DNA of 64,000 nt from Bradyrhizobium ottawaense (GCF_002278135.3 NZ_CP029425.2:8098001-8162000); one strand, 5' to 3'; shown: positions 1-7,286, counted from the first letter of the stretch. The notes: generated from the sequence alone by a model not told the origin. Program-made: numbers and translations.

Positions 1-532
1 TCAGAAAGAGATTGAGAACGTGCCGCTTCTCGGGAACGAGCCAATCGGGGTTATGAAGTTCGATTTCGTCATGGAGCTTAGCGAGGCGGCCGGCAGCCTT
101 GATGTCGGCCGGGTTCTCCGCGACCGCTTCATATTTCTCGATGCCGGCGAGCGGCAGGAAGAAGTCGAAGCAATCGTTGAGCTTGTCGAAGTCACAGTGG
201 CAGGTGTCGTCGGTCTTGGTGTCGTAGGCGGCAACCTCGTGCCCATCGGTCGCAAGAAGGAAGCGCGGCTTCTGCGTTTTTGCGGCCTTGCTTTCCCTGA
301 GCTGGTCCAGTGTCTCTGCAACTTTTCCGACTGGCGCGGCGCGGTAATAAAGCTTTCGCGACCAGAGCACATCGCTCGGCTTCTCGCCCTTATTTTGGGT
401 GCCTGAGCGCAACTTCGTGAGTGTCGCCTTGGGAGCGTTGTAGACTTCCAGCATTCGGAACGCGAACTCGCCTTGGTCAAATGGCTCCCTCACGAGGTCG
501 GCAAGCTGCATTACGATTTCGGCGATGTTCAT
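1..532 (-). CDS. N-terminal part of a large DNA methyltransferase / type II restriction-modification protein (cut by window edge)
   Basis: The minus-strand frame starting at ATG 530-532 is open to the left edge (177 residues). It begins MNIAEIVMQLADLV and contains the blocks PKATLTKLRSG, LLATDGHEVAAYDTK, FFLPLAGIEKYEAVAENPADIKA and LAKLHDEIELHNPDW. I recognise this pattern as the N-terminal region of large class I SAM-dependent DNA methyltransferases of the MmeI-like / type IIG kind, which precedes the catalytic motifs. The catalytic part (FxGxG, NPPY) would lie outside the window, so modification or restriction activity cannot be read here. An alternative minus frame over 1-480 is arginine/serine-rich and looks like a shadow. 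The gene lies 182 bp downstream of the 293-aa gene on the same strand and may share its transcript. The family call is from memory of sequence patterns. Confidence 0.72.
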   Translation of the reverse strand, partial: MNIAEIVMQLADLVREPFDQGEFAFRMLEVYNAPKATLTKLRSGTQNKGEKPSDVLWSRKLYYRAAPVGKVAETLDQLRESKAAKTQKPRFLLATDGHEVAAYDTKTDDTCHCDFDKLNDCFDFFLPLAGIEKYEAVAENPADIKAAGRLAKLHDEIELHNPDWLVPEKRHVLNLFL

Positions 533-714
533 CCGGCACAGCATTCATAGGTAGGGGCGCACGCAGCGTTGCTCGGCATTTAGCGCCTTTGGGTGACGCA
601 TCTCGAAACGCGCGGCGTCCAGGGAATCTTCCGAAAGAATATACGCTAAGTATAACGCAAGGTCCAACGGGGGCCTGTACCTCTTTGCAAGCAGGCCGCC
701 CATCGCACGGGTCT

Positions 715-1596
715 TTACACTAGCTGCCTATCGACGATTTCGCCTTGTGTGATGAACAGCCGGTTGATTTTCCGATCCTTGATCGTGGGCTGCGCAACGA
801 CCCTAAGGGTAAGCCCCTCATTGAGTGCCCTGGTGTATATGTTTCCCGGCTTCAAAAGCTCATCGTCTGCGATCTTTCCGGAGACGATCTTCTTCTTTGG
901 CGCGTTCAGGATTTCGACACGGCAGGCCCCATTCGTTTTGAAGACGCCGTGAATGCGAACAACATACTCCTCTTTTTCACCGAGACTGAGCATGTCCGGC
1001 GATCTGAGCACTTCCGCTGCCGGCTCGTCTATTACATTAGCGACGCTGGCCCCACCGATCTGCATGTGATTGACGGTCCTTCCGACAGGGTCGGGAAGCT
1101 GCCTGATCGAGGCTCGGTTCTCGCGTGCCATCGTTGTGATCATACGCTGTAGCCAAGCCTTATCCCGCATATGACCTTCGTGAACCTGCTTCGCGAACTC
1201 GTGGTGGGTCATGGCAAGTTCGTGGATACGATCGACGGCGTTGTTGCTGTCCTTCTTTGAAAGGACCTTGTCGATTACCGCCTTGATCGAAAGTTCGATG
1301 AACTTCTTCGCGACTGTAATGAGGATCGGACTGTAAAGCGGAAGCTGACCAGAATTGGAGATCGCAAAGATTTCTTGTAGCAAACCGTTCTCGCGGCTCG
1401 GTCCCACACAGAATCTTATGTGGTAGGAGCGCGGATCGTGTGTGATGTTCTCCCAAAAGAGTTCGTGACAGATGCTATTGGCGAGCTTAGTTGCGCCGAT
1501 GAGTGATCGACCGAATTGCTGAGCGTCCACGAAATGCTGATCGGCAAGCAGTCCTCTGTACGCAATAGGTATCGGCTCAAAAAGTGGTTCTGGCAT
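715..1596 (-). CDS. Hypothetical defence-island protein, 293 aa
   Basis: This is a soluble protein of 293 residues with no signal peptide or obvious membrane helix. The N-terminal third (IAYRGLLADQHFVDAQQFGRSLIGATKLANSI) resembles the start of DUF7946-type proteins, in which a DxxxxGxSLxG block follows a short strand; I hold this only tentatively. The middle is helical and charged, and the C-terminal 80 residues (EEYVVRIHGVFK onward) look like a beta-rich domain. No catalytic motif stands out. The start ATG lies one base after the TAG stop of an upstream reading frame, preceded by a run of G that could act as the ribosome binding site, which suggests translational coupling. It is divergent from the retron and sits upstream of the methyltransferase gene, so a role in defence or element maintenance is plausible but unproven. 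Confidence 0.65.
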   Translation of the reverse strand: MPEPLFEPIPIAYRGLLADQHFVDAQQFGRSLIGATKLANSICHELFWENITHDPRSYHIRFCVGPSRENGLLQEIFAISNSGQLPLYSPILITVAKKFIELSIKAVIDKVLSKKDSNNAVDRIHELAMTHHEFAKQVHEGHMRDKAWLQRMITTMARENRASIRQLPDPVGRTVNHMQIGGASVANVIDEPAAEVLRSPDMLSLGEKEEYVVRIHGVFKTNGACRVEILNAPKKKIVSGKIADDELLKPGNIYTRALNEGLTLRVVAQPTIKDRKINRLFITQGEIVDRQLV

Positions 1597-1597
1597 T

Positions 1598-1977
1598 CTA
1601 CCCCCCGTTGATCAAGCACCCTATCCATCCTAACCTCAAGCTGCCTCGCCATTGAATTATTTCTTCCCGGGCGGCACGCACCCGACCAGCGCGCGCTTCG
1701 TTCGCATGTCCAAAGATGGGAGCCATGACACCCTGGACAACGTCTAGCGCGACCTTCAAATCTGCGTCGGTTGGTACAAAGCCGCGGTGCATTGCTGCAC
1801 CGACACCAAGTGTCGCCCGTGTTGGGCCGCGCGCCTCGAAAAACCGTCCTGCATTCCCCTGGATAGCAACGTCGTCGCCCTTCGCGCCTGATTTAGGGAG
1901 CGCTCAGACAGCTTGATGCTCTTGTTGATAAGTAGCCGCAAGCCTTGCTCCAGCACGAGTGGGCTGATCAACTGCAA
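1598..1977 (-). pseudogene. Possible decayed small gene upstream of the 293-aa protein
   Basis: Two overlapping minus-strand frames look like pieces of one protein. One begins at TTG 1977 (MQLISPLVLEQGLRLLINKS), then degenerates. A second, offset frame covers about 1889-1598 (RFFEARGPTRATLGVGAAMHRG, then GFVPTDADLKVALDVVQG) and stops at 1598-1600, one base before the next gene. The second frame has no ATG, GTG or TTG before ATG 1792, so it would encode only 64 residues by itself. A single frameshift near 1885-1900 would join them. This could be a pseudogene, a short 64-aa coupled gene, or non-coding sequence. I do not recognise a family. Confidence 0.33.
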
Positions 1978-1990
1978 CTAAGGCTTGCGG
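1936..1990 (+). repeat. Extra copy of the retron arm forming an alternative hairpin
   Basis: CCGCAAGCCTT at 1936-1946 is the exact reverse complement of AAGGCTTGCGG at 1980-1990. It is the same word found in the 3' arm (2096-2106) of the candidate retron RNA. The 1980-1990 segment can therefore pair either upstream (33-nt loop) or downstream (a1/a2). This is directly visible in the sequence. Whether it is a regulatory switch, a remnant of a duplicated RNA, or chance is unknown. Confidence 0.5.
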
Positions 1991-2106
1991 ATAGATTTTG
2001 CTGTTGTGCTTCGCGACAGTTGATATGAATGCGCGTAGGAATGCGCGCTCCCTGCAGTTCGCTGCGACTATGCGTCCGATCTGGCGTACGAGTATCCGCA
2101 AGCCTT
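1980..2106 (+). ncRNA. Candidate retron msr-msd RNA
   Basis: A perfect 14-bp inverted repeat, AAGGCTTGCGGATA (1980-1993) and TATCCGCAAGCCTT (2093-2106), brackets 99 nt and ends 7 nt before the reverse transcriptase ATG. This is the arrangement of the a1/a2 arms of a retron RNA. A G at 1994 directly follows a1, where the branching guanosine is expected. Inside are a stem 2001-2007/2013-2019 (two G-U pairs, 5-nt loop), a stem 2031-2035/2044-2048, and a stem GCAG/CTGC at 2054-2057/2062-2065 with a TTCG loop. I did not find one long msd stem, so the msr/msd boundary is not assigned. The total of 127 nt is small but compatible with compact retrons. Function is inferred from position and arms. Confidence 0.68.
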
Positions 2107-2113
2107 TTTCCTC

Positions 2114-3832
2114 ATGACACAACTGGCTAGACTCAGAGGCGTCAAAACGCTCCCCCAACTGGCACGAGTTTTAGGAGTCCAACCAGCATCCTTGTCGTTC
2201 GTTTTGTACTGGCTGCCTGATCAGCAAAAGTACGAGCAGTTCACTATACCCAAGAAAGGAGGCGGCTGGCGACTAATCACGGCCCCCAAGCCCCGCCTCA
2301 AGATGATTCAGACAAAGTTGGCTGATCTTCTTTTGGACATTCACGTTGAGTTAGAACAGTCCCGCTCCCGAAGTCAGTGCCAGCTGGCACACGGCTTCAA
2401 GAGGGGCCTTTCTATCGTCACGAACGCCACGGCGCACCGAAACAAGCGGTTCGTGTTCAACGCCGACCTGAAAGACTTCTTTCCCTCAATTAACTTCGGC
2501 AGAGTTCGCGGCTTCTTCCAGTGGGACAATAACTTTTCACTCGATCCAAAGGTCGCGACTATAATCGCGCAGATCGCTTGCCGCGACAATCAGCTGCCTC
2601 AGGGAAGCCCGTGCTCGCCAGTGATATCAAATCTGATAGCTCATATCCTTGATATTCATATCAATAGGTTAGCTCGGGCCGGTAGGTGCACATACACCCG
2701 CTACGTGGACGACATCACGTTCTCAACGAATGAAAAGGAATTCCCGTCCTCGATCGCGAGGCTGGTGCGTGGTTCAACAGACAAGTGGGTTCCGGGGGAC
2801 AGTCTCGTCAAGCGCGTGTATTCATCCGGCTATTCGCTGAACTACGACAAGACGCGAATGCAGCGACGGGACTCACGCCAGGACACGACGGGTCTCATCG
2901 TCAACAAGAAGGTCAACGTCCGCAACGAATACTATAAGACAGCCCGCGCCAAGTGCGACCATTTGTTCAAAAACGGCTTCTGCTTCTCAGATAAAGATCG
3001 AAAGCCCATATTCGATGACGCCTTGGACGGGACGATGGGTTTCATTCGCCAAATACGCGGACTCAAGACCAAAGATTGGCAGAGTGAGCAAAACAGCTTC
3101 TTCAAGCTATATCGGCAGTTTTTGGATTACCGGGCGTTCCACGGAATCACACGCCCCAAAATCATTTGCGAGGGAAAGACCGACAATATCTATCTGCGAT
3201 GCGCGTTCCAGAGACTGAGAGCAAGATTTCCGGCTTTTATCCATCCAGATCCCTTGGTGGGTCTCACGGTCGACCTTTTCAACTACACCGAAGCGGCCGC
3301 CACCTTTCAGGATCTATCCGGTGGCACCAACGACTTATCCAAGCTCCTGTCGCACTATGCCGCAAGAGTGTCGCCCTTCAAGCTCTCGCCAGACCAACCC
3401 GTGATCATGATCGTCGACAACGACAAGGGATCAGCCGATCTGTTTAGGAAATTGACCAAGATGCTCGGCAGGGTCGTCGGCGGGCTCGATCCATTCTACT
3501 ACGTTTGCGCAAACCTTTATGTCGTGCCAGTCCCGAAGGGCATAACAACCCTTGAGGCAGCCATCGAGGACCTGTTCGAACCGGCGCTTCTTGCCAGGAC
3601 CATCAAGGGCAAAAACTTCGATAGAACCGGCAAGGAGAAGGATCGAAGCAAGTGGTACTCCAAGGTCGAGTTCGCAACTGAGGTTGTGAAGCCCGAGCGA
3701 GCTACAATCAACTTCTCCGGTTTCGAACCGCTCCTGCAGGCCATATCAGACGCATGCAAAGACTTTACCGGACGTCGGGCCGCACCGTCCAAACCTTTGC
3801 CCAGCGCCTCCGCGAGCGCCGGTTCTCCGTAA
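2114..3832 (+). CDS. Retron reverse transcriptase fused to a TOPRIM-like effector domain
   Basis: This 572-residue protein has a retron-type reverse transcriptase domain at about 40-340. It carries the retron hallmark NATAH (104-108, NAxxH), the active-site aspartate in FNADLKDFFPSI, PQGSPCSP (162-169), the catalytic YVDD (197-200), and TTGLIVNKKVN (258-268) in place of the usual VTG motif. The C-terminal part, from about 345, has KIICEGKTDNIY (Glu353) and IMIVDNDKG (Asp435/Asp437), then IEDLFEP. This is the E...DxD pattern of TOPRIM nucleases, so the architecture is RT-TOPRIM as in retron Ec67. It should reverse-transcribe the adjacent RNA into msDNA, with the TOPRIM domain acting as toxic effector on phage sensing. 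ATG 2114 lacks a clear Shine-Dalgarno. The last 20 residues are low complexity. The Shedu gene follows after 61 bp. Confidence 0.95.
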   Translation: MTQLARLRGVKTLPQLARVLGVQPASLSFVLYWLPDQQKYEQFTIPKKGGGWRLITAPKPRLKMIQTKLADLLLDIHVELEQSRSRSQCQLAHGFKRGLSIVTNATAHRNKRFVFNADLKDFFPSINFGRVRGFFQWDNNFSLDPKVATIIAQIACRDNQLPQGSPCSPVISNLIAHILDIHINRLARAGRCTYTRYVDDITFSTNEKEFPSSIARLVRGSTDKWVPGDSLVKRVYSSGYSLNYDKTRMQRRDSRQDTTGLIVNKKVNVRNEYYKTARAKCDHLFKNGFCFSDKDRKPIFDDALDGTMGFIRQIRGLKTKDWQSEQNSFFKLYRQFLDYRAFHGITRPKIICEGKTDNIYLRCAFQRLRARFPAFIHPDPLVGLTVDLFNYTEAAATFQDLSGGTNDLSKLLSHYAARVSPFKLSPDQPVIMIVDNDKGSADLFRKLTKMLGRVVGGLDPFYYVCANLYVVPVPKGITTLEAAIEDLFEPALLARTIKGKNFDRTGKEKDRSKWYSKVEFATEVVKPERATINFSGFEPLLQAISDACKDFTGRRAAPSKPLPSASASAGSP

Positions 3833-3893
3833 ACCATGGAGAGTGCTCTCAACTTGTGGTATGGGATGGACTCCCAACTCGCGGGGGAGCGCC

Positions 3894-5084
3894 GTGTCCG
3901 ACGACTATGACGAAAGGCAGATGTTCTTCGAAAGGCGCACTGATAAGACGATTATCAGCAAGCGCTTTCCCAGCGCCCCCTCGGGACAGATGCTCCGCAT
4001 CGCTACGCACATTGTGCAGGGCGATTCCGGCCTCGCGTTCGCGCAGGTGAAGGACGAGGTTGTCCTGCGGCAGACGCCGTCTGGACGATACGAAATAAAG
4101 GCGACCTTTGTCGAGGACGACAGGTCGGTAAGAACGCTGACGATTCAGAAGTACAGCAAGCGAACCGGCCCGATTGAAAAGCAGTCCTTCTCATTTGTCG
4201 GATCGGAAATCGCCACACTCTTGAATTTCGTGGCAGGCCTGAAGACGGTGCCATTCGATGATGGATCGAAGGTGCATCTTCCCGATGACATATTGCGCGA
4301 CATCATTCTTGATCAAGGGCAGGCTCGACGCATCTTCGCCAAGAATTCGGAGGTATTCTTGCAACTTGCTCAGCAGGAAGACCTGACACGGGACTTGGTG
4401 GCCATCGGATACAGACGCAAGCAACTTCGTTACTTCGAGAGACTGCTAAGAGATCGGGAATTTTTTGCTGCCGAGCAAGATCGGCTCGATTGCAAGCCCG
4501 AGGCTTTGTGGCAACAGTTTTTCGAGGCCAACACCTGGATATTTGGGTACGGCCTATCCTACCAGTTCGCTTCGAAACTCGATGAAGGCAAGCTTGAGCG
4601 AATTGTGAGGGGACGAGACTTAACCGGACCTGGCAAGCGAGCAGACGCGCTGATGAAAACGCGCGGCATCGTGAGTTCTCTCTGCTTTGTTGAGATTAAG
4701 CGGAACGACACGCCGCTGCTTGGACCGAGTGAGTACCGCTCCGGAGCATGGCCGCCTTCATCCGAATTGGTGGGCGGCGTGGCTCAGACTCAAATGACCG
4801 TTCATGCAGCTGTGGAGGCAATCGGTCACAAGTTATCGCTCGAAGACGAGTTGGGCGATCCAACGGGAGAAATTGTTTTCAGCATCGAGCCGCGATCTTG
4901 CCTCGTTGTTGGCAGTCTCGATGAGTTCAAGACCGAGAACGGCGTGAACATCTCCAAATTTCGTTCGTTTGAGCTTTATCGCAAGAATACTTGGCGACCG
5001 GAGATACTGACTTTTGACGAACTGTTGCAGCGCGCTCGCTTTATCGTCGAACACGAGCCGGCGGACAAAGAAGCTGATGGCTAG
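3894..5084 (+). CDS. sduA: Shedu immune nuclease SduA (DUF4263)
   Basis: With the GTG start at 3894 (preceded by GGGGGAG at about 3883) the protein has 396 residues. ATG 3843 in the same frame would add an unlikely 17-residue leader. The C-terminal half carries the DUF4263 hallmarks: LWQQFFEANTWIFGYG (about 206-220), RADALMKTRG (Asp251) and CFVEIKRNDTPLL (Glu267, Lys269), giving a PD-(D/E)xK nuclease core, then YRSGAWPPSSELVGGVAQ. The N-terminal 180 residues are a beta-rich region of the kind that varies between Shedu proteins and probably senses the trigger. Shedu is a single-gene anti-phage system that cleaves nucleic acid. It lies 61 bp downstream of the retron on the same strand, so co-transcription is likely. 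Confidence 0.88.
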   Translation: MSDDYDERQMFFERRTDKTIISKRFPSAPSGQMLRIATHIVQGDSGLAFAQVKDEVVLRQTPSGRYEIKATFVEDDRSVRTLTIQKYSKRTGPIEKQSFSFVGSEIATLLNFVAGLKTVPFDDGSKVHLPDDILRDIILDQGQARRIFAKNSEVFLQLAQQEDLTRDLVAIGYRRKQLRYFERLLRDREFFAAEQDRLDCKPEALWQQFFEANTWIFGYGLSYQFASKLDEGKLERIVRGRDLTGPGKRADALMKTRGIVSSLCFVEIKRNDTPLLGPSEYRSGAWPPSSELVGGVAQTQMTVHAAVEAIGHKLSLEDELGDPTGEIVFSIEPRSCLVVGSLDEFKTENGVNISKFRSFELYRKNTWRPEILTFDELLQRARFIVEHEPADKEADG

Positions 5085-5431
5085 TGGGCGTCTGATTGTG
5101 GAACGGATTTGCAGCGTGATCCATTCGCGTTGTTCCGAGCGCTGTGCTGATTTTGACCCGCGTGGTCCGCTCATTCCCCCGTCGTCAGCAACCAGTGTCC
5201 AATTTGTCTCTCGCGTATCTCGCGGCAGTCATGTAGTGGTTGGACTAGTGGCCCCCAAAAGTGCCACACAAAGACAGATCGCCGGATCGAAAACGTCAAT
5301 AAAATCAATTTGAAGCAGGGTTGCGGCCTAAGTTCAATCCTGTCTGGCAGCACCATTTTTCCCCATTGAAGCGAGCCCTCCACTTGGCAGCCCCATTTGG
5401 CAGCGAGCCCGCAACACCCACGGATGCGATC
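5085..5431 (+). other. Gene-free junction between defence island and chromosome
   Basis: No convincing gene is present. The stretch starts right after the Shedu stop and contains the tRNA 3'-end fragment described separately. Sequence from about 5230 to 5330 is A/T-richer and carries no recognisable integrase remnant. From 5356 a short T-run follows the fragment, consistent with the original tRNA terminator, and the chromosomal RidA gene begins at 5432. Confidence 0.5.
5332..5355 (+). other. tRNA 3'-end fragment, candidate attachment site of the island
   Basis: The 24 bases read as a T-loop (TTCAATC), a T-stem 3' half (CTGTC), an acceptor 3' half (TGGCAGC), a discriminator A and CCA, followed by a T-run. 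The 5' T-stem half does not match beyond two bases and there is no upstream tRNA body. It is therefore a displaced 3' end, the usual product of tyrosine-integrase insertion into a tRNA gene. The acceptor would pair with a tRNA beginning GCTGCCA, plausibly tRNA-Thr. The intact tRNA and integrase should be at the other island end, left of this window. The boundary role is inference. Confidence 0.62.
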
Positions 5432-5782
5432 GTGATCACACGTTCCCTGCCCTATGAAGGACTGCTCCACGAAATCGTCGAGCATAATGGCGTGCTCTAT
5501 CTCGGCGGCATCGTCCCTGAAAATGCGGGGCTCGATATGGCGGGCCAGGCCGACGATGTGCTGCGCCAGTTGAAGACTCTGCTCGATGGGGCCGGCTCCG
5601 ATCTCTCCTGCGTTCTGCAGGTGACGATCTTTATGGCTGATCTCGCCGACAAGGCGGCGTTCAATCAGGTGTGGAAGCGCAATTTCACCGCGGACCACCT
5701 GCCGGCACGTGCGGCCGTTGGCGTTGCGGATCTCGGCCCGGGCGTCAAGCTGGAGCTGACGGCGATCGCCGCCCGCCGCTGA
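5432..5782 (+). CDS. RidA family protein
   Basis: Starting at GTG 5432 the product is 116 residues, the usual RidA length, beginning MITRSLPYEGLLHEIVEHNG. An upstream TTG at 5321 in the same frame would read through the tRNA fragment, so it is rejected. Conserved features include LYLGGIVPEN, AGQADDVLRQLKTLL, the CVLQVTIFMAD segment and a C-terminal LELTAIA with the preceding arginine region (PARAAVGV). RidA-fold proteins form trimers and hydrolyse reactive enamine/imine intermediates; the substrate of this paralogue is unknown. It is the first chromosomal gene beyond the island, and insertion at the tRNA just upstream may have replaced its original promoter region. Confidence 0.83.
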   Translation: MITRSLPYEGLLHEIVEHNGVLYLGGIVPENAGLDMAGQADDVLRQLKTLLDGAGSDLSCVLQVTIFMADLADKAAFNQVWKRNFTADHLPARAAVGVADLGPGVKLELTAIAARR

Positions 5783-5810
5783 TCTACACGGGCGAGGCGA
5801 GAGCGCTCGG

Positions 5811-6345
5811 TCATTCCAGTGTTCGCACATCAAGCAACGTTCTCGCGGCGCGAAGCGTCCGAGTTTTGCTGTATTCCTTGACCCTCTTCCTTGAAGAGGG
5901 CGCAGGGAAGACCGGGTGCCGGCTGGCACCCATGACCCGCTGCGCGAAGAATTTGCACACGCAAATGCGCAGGCGGACAACAGGTGGGCCGGAAAACACC
6001 CGGCCTTCCCTGCGCGATGGGTTGACGGCTTATGCCTGCTCTCCCCGGAGCCGAGTTCCTTCTGGCCTCCGTCACCTCGCGAAAACCGACGCACCGCGTC
6101 CGGTTGGCCGATGCATCTTCGCGAAAGCTTGGCTGTAGCAACGACAGCCAGGACCACATGGTTTAGCCGTACGCGACCGCCCGGCTTCGCCCAAGGGGCT
6201 TCGCCGGACACTGCGCCGTTCGTCACACGGAGACGGACCTCACGAGGTTCACCCGCCCTGGTCCCGCCTTCCCGTGCCCGACGCAGCCGCGTCCACCGCA
6301 CCCCAGCCCACGTTCGTTGCGACGTACGATCGCCCCTCTCCATCG
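5811..6345. repeat. Probable dispersed non-coding repeat region
   Basis: Long overlapping open frames exist on both strands here, including one of 390 codons on the minus strand that also runs antisense through RidA. All have composition typical of high-GC noise (Arg/Ser/Pro/Gly-rich, no domain). I recognise the sequence style as a widely repeated intergenic element of Bradyrhizobium that is often mis-annotated as hypothetical proteins. Short hairpins are present but no terminal repeats or transposase. The rest of the gap (6346-6809) holds a possible tiny ORF and a palindromic repeat listed separately. Confidence 0.42.
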
Positions 6346-6512
6346 GGCCGGGATGGCGGGAATATGCCGCGAATCCGAATTTCGGTAAAGTGGAATATTT
6401 TTGCGAGGAGGGGTTGACGGGGTCTGGGGTGTTTTGCCCGACGGGTCGCGATTGGGCGCGCTGGTAAGGTTAATCCTTCCTTTCGATTGTCGGTAAAGTT
6501 TTATCTATTATC

Positions 6513-6653
6513 GTGTTTGCCGTGGATGACGAACCAGAGGCTTGGATAGTGTTTGCGTGTTGCCTGATCGTGACTGGGATTGCGTTGCTTCTCTCCGGCA
6601 TCGTTGCCTTCGGCTTTCATAGAAACTCGCTGCACGCGATGGCGTTGCTGTAA
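6513..6653 (+). CDS. Possible 46-aa membrane peptide
   Basis: A GTG-started frame encodes 46 residues with an acidic N-terminus (FAVDDEPEAW), one strongly hydrophobic helix of about 22 residues (IVFACCLIVTGIALLLSGIVAF) and a short basic tail. This is the layout of a single-pass small membrane protein. No Shine-Dalgarno is evident and no family is known to me. The composition differs from the surrounding noise frames. It could be chance. Confidence 0.28.
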   Translation: MFAVDDEPEAWIVFACCLIVTGIALLLSGIVAFGFHRNSLHAMALL

Positions 6654-6674
6654 CCGGATCAGGGCGCCCGGCTC

Positions 6675-6796
6675 GCAGGATGGGTGTCGACTTGTCCGCC
6701 GTGGCTCAATGAGCGAAGGCGGAAGCGAAACCCATCAAGTCCTTTCGAGGCGGTGACGAAACATGATGGGTTTCGCAAGGGCTCTACCCATCCTAC
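6675..6796. repeat. Palindromic dispersed repeat (GGATGGGT ... ACCCATCC type)
   Basis: The ends are inverted (AGGATGGGT near 6678 and ACCCATCCT at 6786-6794). The inside contains the words CTTGTCCGCC and GAGCGAAGGCGGAAGCG, which recur almost identically at 22768-22806. This marks one dispersed repeat family in the window. It lies downstream of the cyclic-nucleotide-binding gene, which ends at 6810. Confidence 0.6.
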
Positions 6797-6809
6797 GCAC
6801 TACGCACTA

Positions 6810-7286
6810 TCAATTGTCGTTACCCGCAGCACGCCTCGCAAACCGATCATCTGCCCGACGCAGCCGTCGACACAGTTCGCGGTTGATGTTCTGCAGCACG
6901 ATCACATAGGCGTGGATGTCGGCCTTGTAGCAAGCGTAGAGATTTTGGGCGGTCAGCTCGTACAGCACCGTCGGTGCCTCCGCGACAACCGTTGCCGAGC
7001 GGTTTTGCATTTCGATCAGCGTCATCTCACCGAAGAAGTCGCCGCGCTCCAGCACGGAAATCGGGATGACGCTCCCCGCATTCGTCCGTTTGCTCACCGC
7101 GAGCCGGCCGGATTTGACGATGAACAGCGAGCGGCCCGGCTCGCCCTCCGCCACGACGGTTGCGCCCGCGTCGAAGCGGCGCTCGACCAGCATCGACATC
7201 AGCAGGTCGAGACCTGGCTCCGGAAGGCCGCCGAAGAACGGCGTCGCGAGCAGGAACGCTTCCAGATCGGGGGCCGTGACAACCAT
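6810..7286 (-). CDS. Stand-alone cyclic nucleotide-binding (CNB) domain protein
   Basis: The real gene is the last 158 codons of a longer open frame, starting at ATG 7284-7286 (MVVTAPDLEAFLLATPFFGG). Upstream sequence in that frame is repeat DNA. It is one CNB domain: FDAGATVVAEGEPGRSLFIVKSGRLAVS, then LERGDFFGEMTLIEMQNRSATVVAEAPTVLYEL, with the FFGEMTL...RSATV phosphate-binding cassette. There is no C-terminal helix-turn-helix, so it is not a Crp/Fnr transcription factor; it resembles CNB subunits that act through protein contacts. The ligand is unknown. It is the distal gene of a possible minus-strand group with the cytochrome-b-like and intradiol-like genes, separated from them by a 180-bp repeat. 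Confidence 0.85.
   Translation of the reverse strand: MVVTAPDLEAFLLATPFFGGLPEPGLDLLMSMLVERRFDAGATVVAEGEPGRSLFIVKSGRLAVSKRTNAGSVIPISVLERGDFFGEMTLIEMQNRSATVVAEAPTVLYELTAQNLYACYKADIHAYVIVLQNINRELCRRLRRADDRFARRAAGNDN

Noticed and set aside
1904..2158. Minus-strand frame of 84 codons over the retron RNA
   Set aside because: It overlaps the candidate ncRNA and the RT start and shows no family similarity; better explained as a shadow.
5332..5355. Complete tRNA gene
   Set aside because: Only the 3' end is present; the 5' T-stem half fails to pair and no anticodon arm or acceptor 5' strand lies upstream.
5321..5431. TTG start for RidA at 5321
   Set aside because: The extension would translate the tRNA 3' fragment and make the protein longer than the family; GTG 5432 fits the usual length.
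5171..6343. Minus-strand open frame of 390 codons
   Set aside because: It runs antisense through the RidA gene and a repeat region, is Arg/Gly/Ser-rich and has no domain; typical high-GC shadow frame.
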